Position numbers and translations under genes: made by a program. A DNA stretch of 64,000 nt, from positions 282,036,001-282,100,000 of the forward strand of contig CM028131.1 in NCBI GenBank assembly GCA_016271365.2, in the 5' to 3' direction. The DNA comes from Neoceratodus forsteri (lineage: Eukaryota; Chordata; Ceratodontiformes; Ceratodontidae). The notes below the pieces were generated by a model. That model worked only from the letters and a program-made list of their open reading frames with translations. It was not told the DNA's origin and did not search any database. Every line of letters begins with the position of its first letter. The stretch's first letter is position 1. This document shows positions 32,711 through 43,562 of the stretch, one piece after another.

Positions 32711-33060
32711 AGCCCCATCCTGGTACAACTCGCTCCCGCTCCCCATCTCGGATGCCTCCACGATTTCCAAATTCAAATCTGCACTCAGAAGCAAACTATT
32801 CAACACACATAGTTGCACCTCTCTGTAATCTGAGGCGCAACACTCGGTGCCCTGACAATGCCCACTGGGCAGCATCCTTACCACACCTCTTTAAATCCTG
32901 TACCTTCTCTGTTTGTATTGCCATTATTCCTGTTGCTTGCCCTTTCTCCGTGGAAGTATGTACCACTTCAGATTAAACTGCTATTACTCTGTTGCCTGCT
33001 CTTACTGTCGTACTAGTATGCGCCATTGTAACCTAACTGGCTTCTCTGTATAACTGTCTT
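32711..33060 (+). pseudogene. LINE A RT C-terminal tail and start of 3' UTR
   Basis: The plus strand reads CHRAPSWYNSLPLPISDAST then ISKFKSALRSKLF, ending at a stop at 32826. W-N/Y-S-L-P followed by FK..L+..LF is the standard C-terminus of this LINE group. The 3' UTR runs on to 33060, where DIRS-E is inserted, and resumes at 37589. Confidence 0.8.
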
Positions 33061-33329
33061 TCTAGGGACATGGATATGTTGTTCATCCACACTTATTGGC
33101 AGGTCCCTTGCCACTTTAAATCTTGCCGGAAGGTCTTCAAGCTGGCTCCTCCCACCCACCCGGGTGGTAAAACTCTCGGCTCCGCCCCATGACGCCAGAT
33201 CTTCCTTACCGCTTGGAAGCTCAGGTTCCCTCCTTAGCGCTCTGCGTTTTGACTGGTTCCTGAAAAGTTCGGTCTTCAAATTTATTAAAGTATCCTTGAA
33301 TCTTCGATCTTTTCTTCTTCGCTGCGGCA

Positions 33330-35600
33330 ATGGCTTTTTCCGGCCCCGAGAGACGTACGGTTAGTTCCTCCAGGAGGGACTCGCACTCCACGTGCTCTTT
33401 TTGCCTGGTCTTGGATCACGATCCTCGGGCTTGCAATTTTTGTTCTGACCTTCGGTCAGCAGCTCCGGCATGACCCGTTCCGGGGCTCGGACATCCGGTA
33501 GTTTTCTCCAGCTCGAGTCTCCATTGGACGGCGGGTGCCCGCTTGACTGTTTCTCTGCAGTCTTATCCTGCCAGGAAGGGGCGGGGTTCCCCTTCCCTCT
33601 CCTTGGATTTGCGGAGCTTATCCGCTTTCCTTGGATTCCTTACATTCAACCGTTCAGGGAGCTTAGTCATTCCCTCTCCTCAAGGGAGAGGGAACCTGTA
33701 TCTCTCGGCCTATGTCCAAAGGGCTGGGCGGGGTCTCTTCGTCGGGGCGGGAAGTTTTCCCTCCCTCATTGGCCCGGCCTTTCAGTGACCCGGTTGAGGT
33801 TTGACGACTTCTGGCCTCCACGGTACCCCCGTCAGGTCAGCGTCAAAATCCCCTTGGCGTTGTCAGTCTCTCGACCCATCTTTGGAGGGTCTGCTGAGGC
33901 CGTCTTCTTGCCGCCTTCGCGGAAGTGAGCTCTGTCCTCCACCGATCGACAGCCCTTGGTCCGTTCTTCGAGCCGAGGGAGGCGGGTGCTCCCGTTTCTT
34001 CCCAGGCCAGCCCTCGGTTACCCCAAGGATTTGGGTCTCGGTCTCGATCTCCTCTCAGTCCTAGCCCGCTCCGCGTCGATCTCGGCGTTCCCGGTCGAAC
34101 ACCGGGTTAAGTAGCAGCGTTCTTCCTCCTCGGATGAGGACGGTTTCGATACCGTTGGCGTCGGTGTTACGAGGAACTTATGTGGCGACAGCAGCTGTCT
34201 GGGTTTCAATCGACTCCGATTCATTCTCCAGATAGCAAGCAGTCGCCGCTTGGTCGGCAGCCATTCGAATCAGTCGAGGAGCCTTCTCCAGGACCGGTTG
34301 CTCGCTCGACCCTCGCTGCCCCTCCGCCTTTGGCGGAGTCCAGGCCGGACCGTGGCCTGTCCTTCAGGTCACTCGGTTCCCTCACTCCTGCCCGGCCCCG
34401 GCGGAAGAAGAGTGCCTCGGGCCTGCGGCAGCTTTTTGCAGACCCTTCGGAGCCTGGAGCAGGCTCTGCCATGTATCCTGATGGGGAGGACCCGGGTCTT
34501 CCCAGGAACATCAGTGAGCGACAGCCCATCGTCTTCTAAGGGTCTGCTTCAGCTCATTTCAGAGTTTACTGGAATGCAGCTTAAGCCCGTCTCGATCGGG
34601 CTCCTTACCTTCTGGAATTCTGGATCGAAGGGTTCCTCCACGGAGAGCCTTCCCAGTGGCTGAGGTTGTGTGGGCCCAGCCTTGGAGCTATGGCGGCTGA
34701 CTTCTTGCCCTGCGCTTCCGGCCAGGGTAGCTCGGAGGTGTCCTATCCCGGTCAGTTCTCTGCCGGTTTCTCGAGGCACCTCGGCTGAAGGAGTAATTAC
34801 CGGCAGCGTTTTCCAATGTCTTGAAGCGCGGGGATGTGGACAGACCCCGACAAGGAGTCTAGAAGGATGGACTATGTCGGGCGTAAGGTTTACGCTGCGT
34901 CCTCCCTAGGCCTCCGTCAGGCCAGCTCGGTTGCACTGATGGCACATTTCTCCCACACCCTTTTGGGCTCCCTGGATGAGGTTCTCCCTCATCTCCCAGG
35001 TGACCTGCGGACCACGGTTCGACAGGTGCGGGACCAGGGTAGGGCGGTGGCGAAGCAGCAGCTCCAGACGGCTCTGGATCTAGGTGACTCCTGTGCCAGA
35101 TCGGTGGCGGCTGCAGTGGCCATGCGCCGCAGGGTGTGGCTGAGGTTAACATCCTTCTCCTTCGAAACCCAGCACGAGTTGGCGGACATCCCTTTCTTGG
35201 GGACTGACCTTTTCGGCCCTGGAGTGGAGGGATACATCCATGGGCCGAGAGTCGATGCCACTCCGGACTCGGTCACTCTGCCCGCGGGGTCAGGGGCAGC
35301 CGTCCAGCCTTTGCGTGGCCCCTTGCCCCCTGAGCCCTGGGGCCCCTGGCCCAAGCATGAGGGCTAGCAGGCATGCGCTGGGCGGCCTGTTGCCAAACCA
35401 GCGTCTTCCTCCAAAGGGCGGAGGGCAGGAAACCGGGGCTCCTCGGCTCCCTCCCCCTAAGCCTGCTCAGTGGCGGGCCAAGGGCATTGCTCCGGCTCCG
35501 TCGTTCCAGCCAGGTTTTCCCATGGGGATGGCTCCGCACCTCCTTCTGGAGGTATTTAGGGTGGATCCTGTCGCTAGGTTGTGAGCGGATCCCTTTGAGC
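33330..35600 (+). pseudogene. DIRS-E gag
   Basis: Gag starts at ATG 33330 (MAFSGPERRTVSSSRRDSHS), then CSFCLVLDHDPRACNFCSDL and a stop at about 33468. Later blocks match DIRS-D gag: RPRRKKSASGLRQLFADPSE (34390-34460) and VRQVRDQGRAVAKQQLQTAL then DLGDSCARSVAAAVAMRRRV (35020-35140). Frames change repeatedly. An open stretch of 177 codons at 34834-35367 covers the C-terminal conserved part. Confidence 0.75.
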
Positions 35601-36300
35601 CGTTGTCCCACGAGATTTTGAGTTCACTGCCCTGTATCGGTGGTCCGACATGCCTGGCTCTCTAGTTAGAGATGATCAGGAAGGCCGTGGAACCCCCCAT
35701 TCAACCCTGGGTTCCTGTCCAGGTATTCCTGGTCTCTTACAGACGGGGGCTTGTGCCCATCCTCCCTGCGCCTGGATGGTCTCTCTTCTGCAGACATTCC
35801 ATCCTCAGAGCGTGGCGTGTAGCTGTTTCCTGGTCTCCAGGATGTACCTACTCCTCGTTCTGTCCGTTTTTGGAGGCTCACCCCTTCTTGCAGGGAGCTG
35901 CTCGAGTTCTAACTGCGTCCTTGCTTAGCAGTCTCTGCGGCATGGATGGGTCGGATGTCACCCACCTGGAAGGCAGACTGGCCTCCCGTTTCGGGATCCG
36001 GTGAACTCTTATCTTAGCAGTGAGCTGCCCGGGACTAAGCTCGACTTCCCATTTCCCTTGACCTACAGGTAGGCGGAGGAGAATTTGGTGCAGGTGATGC
36101 TGGTAGCCCCAGACTGGATTGCCAGTGCTGGTATCCAGCTCTCCTCAGTCTCAGCCACAGGCTCCGAGACAGTCTCTAGTCCGCTGGTCCTGTCTTTCCT
36201 TTTCAGGGGAAGGTTATCATCTGGACCTTCAATCCCTGCACCTGTTGGCCGTCCTCTGTGCGGCTAGGGGCCAGAGCCTAGGGTCTTTGGCAGGTCCTCG
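35601..36300 (+). pseudogene. DIRS-E RT/RNase H remnants
   Basis: Short matches only: EMIRKAVEPPIQPWVPVQVF (35668-35730) resembles the start of RT (EVIRKVADPPPDPGFVSRYF in DIRS-D). VMLVAPDWIASAGIQLSS (36093-36150) resembles the end of RNase H. The catalytic palm is absent. An internal deletion is the simplest explanation. Confidence 0.6.
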
Positions 36301-37231
36301 ACCTTGAGGCGTCCTGCTAAGTCGGCCAAGATGCTTGTCCTTTGGGAGAGTTTTCCTTCTTCCGATGATGGGATAGGGTGCCCTTCCCGTCCCTAGGCAT
36401 AGCATTCCGGACCATATCACGGTCCATCCTTAGACCAGGGCTTCAGTCGACGACCTTCTGGGTGCTTCTGCGGTAACCACTGTCTTCTGGGTGCGGGCCG
36501 GAGGGTAGCTGGTGGTACAGAGAAGGTGGTCTGGCACTTCTAGGCCTCAACCACGCCTCCCCCTTTGGGAGAGTATCCCCGTTTCTGCGGGATCCTTGCT
36601 GGTATGGGCTTAGCTCATGAGCAAGCCATCCGAACCTTTGCACAGGTGCGTTTCCCCCACCTGTTGTGGAAGAACACCTTCTTGGGGCCATTCCACCATC
36701 CAGAAGGCTGGGAGAGTTCCAGGCGCTCCTTTAACCTCCCTATCCGGTCTTCCACAGGGACTAGGTTGTCCTCGCCCACCGAAGTTCCTCCAGGAGGCGG
36801 TGGCAGTCTTCCCTTGAGGTTTTGCCTCTGCCAGGGTTTATCCCCATTCACACCTCAGAGGCGTATTCAGGTTCCATGGGAACGTTTTAGCGCTCACCTT
36901 GCCGAGGCGTGGAAGCTTAAGTCGGGAGAGGTTCGCCAGCTGTTCATCACCTTCGCTGAAGCCGCATCTGGCAGATTGCAGCCCACTGGAAGGCAGGCAG
37001 GCGGTCACCCCTGCAAGGTCTCCACTGAGGCGGGCGGGCATGGGCCTCCCTGAGGATAAGCGCTCTTTTAACCCGTCCTTCCGCTGCATGGTGGCTGCTT
37101 CCAAGGACACTCCGGTCCAGGATATCCATGGGGCTTCCCCGAAGCAGGCTTCACCGTTCCCCTCCCACATCGACCTTGGGTGGCGAAGTGCTGGTCGGGG
37201 CCTCGGTTCTCCAGTCTTTCTACCTAAGTAG
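36301..37231 (+). pseudogene. DIRS-E tyrosine recombinase remnant
   Basis: Blocks aligning with DIRS-D include HLLWKNTFLGPFHHPEGWES (36658-36715), where the catalytic SARR has been lost. EVRQLFITFAEAASGRLQP lies near 36930-36985, and FRCMVAASKDTPVQDIHGA at 37075-37130. The final QSFYLSR-like end is near 37229. Neither H-x-x-R nor the nucleophile Tyr is recognisable. Confidence 0.65.
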
Positions 37232-37269
37232 GTGTAGCCTTGCCTCCCTCCTCCCGGAGAACTGCTAGG

Positions 37270-37588
37270 AGTCTGCCAATAAGTGTGGATGAACAACATA
37301 TCCCATGTCCTAGAAATACAGGTTACTCACCTGTAACGGGAGTTCTAGGAATGGTATATGTTGTTCATCCTACATTCCAACCTCCCGGCTCGACGCGCAA
37401 CCTGGCTTCAGCGGGCTAGATCTGGCGTCATGGGCGGAGCTGAGGTTTACCACCCGGGTGGGTGGGTGGGAGGAGCCAGCTTGAAGACCTTCCGGCAAGA
37501 TTTAAAGCGGCAAGGGACCTGCCAATAAGTGTGGATGAACAACATATACCATTCCTAGAACTCCTGCTACAGGTGAGTAACCTGTATT
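37270..37588 (+). repeat. DIRS-E internal complementary region and right repeat
   Basis: The joined inverse complements of both ends lie at about 37270-37370 (core GTTACTCACCTGTAAC at 37322-37337). The right terminal repeat is at 37420-37588 (core GCTACAGGTGAGTAAC at 37566-37581, one mismatch). Confidence 0.8.
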
Positions 37589-37817
37589 TATCACATGTGC
37601 TTACTATCTACGTAACCCATACCCTGGAACCTATAATGCTTGTATATGTGTTTTGTCATGTTTATTATCACATGTGCCTGTAAACTATGTAACCTATATC
37701 CTGGAACCGAGAATGCTTGTACTTGTATTTGTCCTCTATGTGATGAGGTACCTTTGGAAACGAGCCTCTGGCTCAAAGGTTGTAAACCGATGTGCAAATA
37801 AATAGATAAATAAATAA
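37589..37817 (+). other. LINE A 3' UTR end with TAAA tail
   Basis: Contains a ~90-bp tandem duplication (ATCACATGTGC ... GGAACC ... AATGCTTGTA, at 37589 and 37665) and ends CAAATAAATAGATAAATAAA. The last ~80 bp recur inverted at 51646-51730, defining the family 3' end. Confidence 0.75.
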
Positions 37818-37823
37818 ACTATT

Positions 37824-38772
37824 CGCTCCCACTCCGAACACCTTCTGCCCTTCAGGGGTCGGTACCGACCCCAGGCCTGCCGATGAACCCAGGGCTCTAG
37901 CTGGCCTTTTGGCACTGTTTCTCTCCCTGGCGGGTCTTCCTTCTCCTACATCAGGCCCCACAGGCAACTATCCCGGCTACCTGCTGCCTCAGTTCCCCTA
38001 CTACCTGACACTGGGAGGGCCATCGCCGGGTTACCTGCTGCAAATATCAATGCCAGGATACCAGATGCCGGGCCAGGGTCACACATATCATGGATACCAC
38101 TACTGGTACCAAACACCTGGCTACCCCCCTTATACCATGGGGTACCAAGGCTACCAACCTCCACTGCCTCCACCTCCCCTGCTAGAACTGCAAGAGACTA
38201 TCCTGGCTTGGTGGAAGGATGGTAAGTCCCAACTTTTGCAGGAGTTGGACCAACCCCAACCGGTTGTGGCTGCCATCCTGACTCACAGGACAAGAAGCCC
38301 ATCCCCTATGGACGGAACCTCAGGTAGGGATTTGGGCAGGCATCTGATGGGGATTCCCTCGGGTGCCAGGTTCACGGAGGCAGCCCCAGATGTTATGCCC
38401 TTACCAAGCAGACAGGAGTCCTCGGACTCTGATTTCGGACTCGGACTCTGTGGACCAATCTGAGCCTCATTTCCCAATAGAGCCTCAGCCCAAGGAGTCT
38501 CCAAAGTCTCCGCTGGAAGATCCGTCCTCCGCGGAACTCCTCTGGTCCATTCAACAGGCCTGTGGTTGGGCGTCCCAGGAGATGGACCCCCAGAGAAAGA
38601 GGCTGGAGAATATCTGGACCTCACCAATGCAGATCCCCTCCCCATTCCTCCAAGGGCCGGGACCCATGCGAGGACTTGACATCTACCATGGCAGCAGCTG
38701 TCATCTGTTCCTGCAGTTTCCAAAAAAGCTGACAGGACTTACCACCCCCCAGAAGGGGCTTGCCATATGACT
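37824..38772 (+). pseudogene. DIRS-F gag, middle part with PGY-rich segment
   Basis: The gag frame resumes after the LINE A insertion. It includes a Pro/Gly/Tyr-rich low-complexity run from about 37962 to 38155 (NYPGYLLPQFPYYL, GYQMPGQGHTYHGYHYWYQT, GYPPYTMGYQGYQPP). A Ser/Asp/Pro-rich region with SSDSDFG repeats and the helical ELLWSIQQACGWASQEMD follow. The frame is 184 codons open at 37909-38463. It stops where CR1 inserts at 38773. Low-complexity gag could aid assembly, but that is inference. Confidence 0.65.
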
Positions 38773-39129
38773 ACATAGAAACATAGAAACATAGACTTTG
38801 ACGGCAGATAAGGACCACTTGGCCCACCCAGTCTGCCCATTTCCCTACCTACTGGATAAGCTGCAGATTCTAGTTAACCAACAGCCTATTTCCTGCAACT
38901 CCCCACTATAATTGCCTTATGTCTGTCCCATGCATGTTTGAATTCCTCCACTGTTTTAGACCCCACAACCTCTCAGGAAGGCGGTTCCATCGTCCACCAC
39001 TCTCTCTGTGAAAAGAATTTCCTCATTACCCTGAGCCGTCCCCTCTAACTTAAATTGTGCCCTTGTTCTTACACATCTCCTTTTCTGAAAGATGCTACCC
39101 TCCTGGACTTTGTTGATTCCTTGAGGTAC

Positions 39130-40521
39130 TTAAGCGTTTCCATCATGTCCCCTGTCCCTCCTTTCATCAAGGGTATACATATCAAGCTCTCTCAGTCTCT
39201 CTTCATATGGTTTCTGATGTAGACCCTGCACCATTTTAGTTGCCCTCCTCTGGACTGCTTCCATCCTGTCTATGTCCTTGCGTAGATGAGGTCTCCAAAA
39301 CTGCACGCAGTACTCCAGATGGGGTCTCACCAACTGTCTGTACAGGGTGATAACCACTTCCCTTTTTCTACTTGTGATGCCCCTCCCTATGCATCCCAGT
39401 ATCCCCCTGGCTTTCCCTACTGACTTCTCACACTGCATACCCACCTTTAGGTCATCTAATAGGACTACACCCAGATCCCTTTCCATTATTGTTGTTGTTA
39501 GTACCTCCCCTGTTATTGTGTACTCTTCTCCTGGATTTTTATTTCCCAGGTGCATTACTTTGCACTTCTTTGCATTGAATCTAAGTTGCCATATGTCTGA
39601 CCATTCCTCCAACCTTGCAAAGTCCCTTCTCATCCTTCCTACCCCTCCTTGTGTATCAACTCTGTTACAGATCTTTGTGTCATCCGCAAAGAGGCATACC
39701 TTTCCTTCCAGACCCTCTGCAATGTCACCTATAAAGATGTTAAAGAGGACTGGACCCAGTACTGAGCCCTGAGGTACTCCACTAGTAACCCCCCTTTCTT
39801 CAGAATGTGTTCCATTCACTATTGCCTTCTGTGTCCTGTTGTGCAGCCAGTTTTCTCCAGGCTACCACCCTGGGACCCACTCCCAGGCTGGCTAACTTGA
39901 TTATTAATCTTTTAGCGAGACTGTGTCAAATGCCTTGCTAAAGTCTAGGTAGGCCTATATCCACAGCCCCTCCTGGTCTATTACTTTGGTCACCCAGTCA
40001 AAGAAATAGATTAGATTTGTCTGACATGACCTTCCTGCTGTGAATCCATGCTGCTTTGGGTCCAGTGCCCCGCTGGCCTCTAGGTACTCAACAATTCTTG
40101 CTTTCAGAAGTGATTCCATCATTTTCCCCACCACTGAGGTCAAACTAACAAGTCTGTAGTTTCCTGCTTCTGCCTTGCTCCCGCTTTTGTGAAGGGGAAT
40201 CACATCTGCCCTCCTCCAGTCCTCAGGTACCACCCCATCTTCCCATGATTTGTTAAAAAGTGTGGTTAGTGGTGTCACTAGGTCCTCCCTTAGCTCTTTT
40301 AGGGTTCTAGGGTGAATCCCGTCAGGCCCCATTGCTTTGTCCACCTTGAGTTTTAGAAGTTCTTTCAGTACTCTTTCTTCTTTAAATGGACTGGTATCAA
40401 CCTCACTATCCAGAGTGCTTCTACTGTTTGGTTTAGGTAACTCCTCCTCTTCTTCTTTTGTGAATACTGAGCAAAAGTATTCATTCATTATCTCTGCCTT
40501 TTCATTGTCTCCCTCTCCCAC
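39130..40521 (-). pseudogene. CR1 reverse transcriptase, nearly open
   Basis: From 40521 the minus strand reads KVDKAMGPDGIHPRTLKEL, then WRRADVIPLHKSGSKAEAGN (fingers) and DPKQHGFTAGRSCQTNLIYF, open to about 39955. A broken stretch at about 39860-39960 covers motif A. From 39819 a 229-codon frame carries SGVPQGSVLGPVLFNIFIGD (motif B), KVCLFADDTKIC (motif C, F-A-D-D) and WQLRFNAKKCKVMHLGNKNP, through to the MYTLDERRDRG end. Only a few changes separate it from an intact RT. Confidence 0.85.
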
Positions 40522-41196
40522 CTCCCCTCTCCTTTATTAATCTTCCCTATCCCTCCTTAACCTTTCTATGTTCCTGATGTACCTATAAAAGGTTTTATAC
40601 CCTTCTTAACTGAGTTGGCTATCCTTTCCTCGGTTTGGGCCTTTGCTTTTCTGACTGCCTTCCCCACTTCTTTCTGCTTTAATTGATACAGTTCCCTGTC
40701 TTGCTCTGTCTGTGATTCCTTATACTTTTGAATGCAGCCTTTTTCTCCTTAACCTTCCCTGACACTTCTTTTGAGAGCCATAGTGGTTTTTTATTCCGCT
40801 TTGTTTTCTTTATTTGTTTCACACAAAGGCTTGTTGCCTCCATGATGGCAGTTTTGATTTTTCTCCATTGTTCTTCCACCCCTGCTCTCTGGCCATTTTG
40901 CTAATGCATTCCTCAGGTATTCACCCATTTTGCCAAAGTCAGCCCTTCTAAAGTCCAGTATCCTTGTATTTGTATGGCTTGTCTCCATGGTTGTGTTTAT
41001 TGTGAAGCACACTGTGCAGTGGTTGCTTTCCCAGGTGTCTACTGACTTCTAAGTTTGTGATCCTCTCACCATTTGAGAGTACCAGGTCTATAGCTCCCTC
41101 CCGAGTGGGTTCCACCACTGGCTGTCTAAGGCATGCTCCCTGGTGGGGCATCGAGAATGACCCTGCTCTTGGATGTGGCTGCAGTCAACCTAAGGC
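40522..41196 (-). pseudogene. CR1 endonuclease C-terminus and linker
   Basis: The minus strand reads EGAIDLVLSNGERITNLEVS (about 41040-41100), then a Thr-rich VLHNKHNHG-like degraded S-D-H region. ILDFRRADFGKMGEYLRNAL follows at 40890-40950 and KKPLWLSKEVSGKVKEKKAA in the basic linker. Truncation at about 41196 removes the N-terminal half. Confidence 0.75.
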
Positions 41197-41201
41197 TGAC
41201 T

Positions 41202-42049
41202 CTATTGTCATTACAGCAGCCCACAATAGATCAGCCAGCCTAAACACCTGAGTGCCTCCCCAGCGGACAAGGAGTCCAAACAAATGGACCAATATGGCAG
41301 CAAGGTCATGCATCTTCTACTTCGCCATTAGATTGTTAAATTATGTGGCCCACATGGTGTCCTTTCAAGTCTGCTCCTTCCGACTTGAAAAGATCTCCGG
41401 CTGTTCTGGACAGGGACCTCGAGAATGGGCTACTAGAAGGTAAGACTTAACAAATGCTTCCTGCCGCCATGCCTTGCGAGCCACATGTGATTCCGTCGAT
41501 TCTGTGGCTGGGCGCACATCGAATTTGCCTGAGGCATCTGGCCTGACTCGTCTTGCAGGACTGGCGCAAGATATCCAGAACATGCTGTTGGGCGCTCCTT
41601 CAGGGTTCCATCCTTTTGGGGCAACACCAAAGATATTATAATGGAGCTACTGGAGGCGGGACGTCTCTTAAGGATGTCCCTCCATGTACCTTGGACAAAA
41701 TCCCAAGCAGACTTTTCATCGCCCCAGAAGAGGTGGAATAGGCAGAACCAGAGGCGGGCAACAGGGCAAGTGTTGTGCCACGGTTCAGTACCCAGACTCC
41801 TCAGGCAAAGTCCCAAAGGCTGCCGGCAGCGGTACAGTGCTCTCCCTCCACATCCAGACTCGGGGGTCCCCTTCTCCTTCTCCCTTATTTCTGGAGGAGC
41901 CAGCTGGGGAAGGTTAGCCCTCCACTTGGAAGGATGGGCGATAATTGCAGATGCTTGGGTACTACAGCTCGTCATGAAGTGGACACTCCACTGAGTTCCT
42001 GGAACCCCTGCACAATCCATGGGAAGTTCCATTACCTGTCAGACCATCT
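41202..42049 (+). pseudogene. DIRS-F gag, C-terminal part
   Basis: After the CR1 the plus strand reads DSIVITAAHNRSASLNT, then frame-shifted helical gag sequence to about 41700 (for example QDWRKISRTCCWALLQGSIL). A Gln/Lys/Pro-rich linker follows towards RT. Stops are spread throughout. Boundaries with RT are approximate. Confidence 0.55.
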
Positions 42050-42958
42050 AAGCCTTGTTCAACAGAAATCAAGCTCTACTGACAAAGTGAGCCATAGAAC
42101 TGGTTCTGCTAGGGCAGATAGGAAGGGAATATTATTCCCACTTCTTCCTAGTGCCCAAAAAGACGGGAGATCTGAGACCTATTCTAGATCTCAGCCTGCT
42201 CATCCTCTTCGTAGAGTACAAGAGGTTTTGCTTGCTGACCCTCCAGGGACTCCTTCCCCTGCTCCAACAAAATCATTGGCTGTGCTCACTGGACATGCAG
42301 GACGCTTACCTGCGCATTCCTGTCCTCTCGGCCCACCGCTGTTTTCTGAGGTTCTCCTTTCAGGAGAACCATTTTCAGTTCAAGGCCCTTCCTTTCGACC
42401 TCTCTTCGGCACCTTGTGTTTTTACCAAGTGCCTAGCGGTGGTGGCTGCGGCCCTGCGCCGCAAGGGGATTTATGTGTTCCCTTATCTGGATGACTGGCT
42501 GCTGTCAGCACTGTCTGAGGACAGTCTGATGGAATCTCTTTCCACCACCCTGGACCTTTTCTCCAGACTTGGCATCACTGTGAACTATCCCAAGTCTCAG
42601 CTCTCACCCTGACAGTGCCTTCAGTTCATTGGAGCAGTGCTGGACACGGCCAGAGCAGGGCCTTTTTACCTACGGACAGGGCAGAAACCTTGATTCTGCA
42701 AGCTGCGCTGGTGTCCTCCTCCCATTGGACCACAGCGTGCCCTGTTCTCCACCTTTTGGGTCTTATGGCGGGTGCCATATCCACAGTCCCCTTGACCAGA
42801 CTGCATATGAGGGTGACCCAGTGGTCCCTCTGGGTCCGGTGGGATCAACGCATGGATGACATGGATCACAGGGTCCTAGTCTCCAGCAGCTTGAATAGGG
42901 ATCTCCTCTCGTGGCAGGATCTTGCAAACCTCTCTCTTGGGGTCTCCTTTCATCCCTA
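42050..42958 (+). pseudogene. DIRS-F reverse transcriptase with intact YLDD
   Basis: The frame at 42151-42612 reads PKKTGDLRPILDLSLLILFV, then CSLDMQDAYLRIPVLSAHRC with the motif A Asp (about 42284-42330). FKALPFDLSSAPCVFTKCLA is motif B, and FPYLDDWLLSALSEDS has an intact Y-L-D-D at 42484-42495. The thumb SRLGITVNYPKSQLSP follows to the stop at 42610, after which sequence continues in another frame. The upstream finger region (before 42120) is frame-shifted. It is the least damaged RT core in the window. Confidence 0.85.
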
Positions 42959-43562
42959 GCCCCTCTCCATGACTCTCATGACGGACGCCTCAGGCCATGG
43001 TTGGGGAGCCCAACTGGGACACCACTAGACTCTGGTTATATGGTTTCCCCTAGAGAAGCATCTGCATATCAACATTCTGGAGATGAGGGCCAGTGCTTTA
43101 TGCTCTCCAGTCCCTCTTCCTTCCGGGAACACTTCTGATCCAGACAGACAACACCGCCATGGTCTGGTATATCAACAAACAGGGAGGCACCCGATTGTAC
43201 CTCCTTTGCAGGAAGGCGATGCGGGTGTGGTACTGGGCAGTCCAGCACGTCTTGAGATTGATAGCAGTCCATGTCCCAGGAATTCACAGCATCCTGGCGG
43301 ACAGTCTCAGCTGCACTGTTGCACAGGTTCACTAGTGGGAGCTAAAGCAGGAGGTAGTGGAGGATCTTTTCTTAAATGGGGTCGGCCAGAAATAGACCTT
43401 TCTGCCTCCCCATCCAACGAAGTACTACCCAGCTTTTGCTCGCTTTTTCCTGGGTGTGGTGTTTTTTTGGCGAGACGCGCTGTCTCTATCTTGGACAGGG
43501 AGATTTCTGTAAGCTTTCCTTCCCTTTCCTATCTTACAGAAGGTTCTGCTGAAGCTCCAGGC
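42959..43562 (+). pseudogene. DIRS-F RNase H, cut by CR1
   Basis: MTLMTDASGHGWGAQLG at 42970-43017 contains the first catalytic Asp region, and HINILEMRA near 43065 follows. LIQTDNTAMVWYINKQGGTR (43135-43195) supplies a second Asp, and LRLIAVHVPGIHSILADSLS (43252-43310) a late Asp. The region then breaks into another frame (GRPEIDLSASPSNEVLPSF). A CR1 3' fragment enters at 43563. Sequence resumes at about 44403 with MILIAP. Confidence 0.8.

Larger units (their letters stand above)
33061..37588 (+). mobile_element. DIRS element E, RT/RNase H deleted
   Basis: This is a second member of the DIRS-D family, same strand, 350 bp downstream, inserted in the 3' UTR of the same LINE A. The left end starts TCTAGGGACATGG at 33061 and the right end finishes GTAACCTGTATT at 37588. 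It keeps a gag region (33330-about 35600) and a shredded recombinase (about 36300-37231). Most of RT and RNase H is missing or unrecognisable. Its internal complementary region is at about 37270-37360. Confidence 0.85.
24567..37817 (+). mobile_element. LINE family A copy inside DIRS-F, itself carrying DIRS-D and E
   Basis: A 5'-truncated LINE A starts in the endonuclease and ends in a TAAA-type tail (37795-37817). It is flanked by the 6-bp duplication ACTATT (24561-24566 and 37818-37823). Removing DIRS-D (26888-32710) and DIRS-E (33061-37588) leaves about 2.9 kb. The RT reading frame continues across the DIRS-D site (D-R-G-H, then F-C-H-R-A-P-S-W-Y-N-S-L-P), proving continuity. It is the same family as 1-3725. 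Confidence 0.85.
38773..41196 (-). mobile_element. CR1 LINE, 5'-truncated, inside DIRS-F gag
   Basis: The 3' end on the plus-strand left is the family hallmark, ACATAGAAACATAGAAACATAG, at 38773. The 5' truncation is at about 41196 in the endonuclease. The flanking duplication is TGACT (38768-38772 and 41197-41201). Removing it joins DIRS gag as GLPYDSIVITAAHNRSASLN. It is the same subfamily as 16191-19141. It keeps long open segments and is fairly young. Confidence 0.85.

Noticed and set aside
37962..38155. Structural protein gene (silk- or shell-like PGY repeats)
   Set aside because: The frame is continuous with DIRS-F gag on both sides once the LINE A and CR1 insertions are removed.
39130..39819. 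A 229-codon open frame that could be taken for a host gene
   Set aside because: It is a CR1 RT C-terminus (FADD, LVRPHLEYCVQFWRPH), lies in a 5'-truncated CR1 and has no separate promoter or exon structure.
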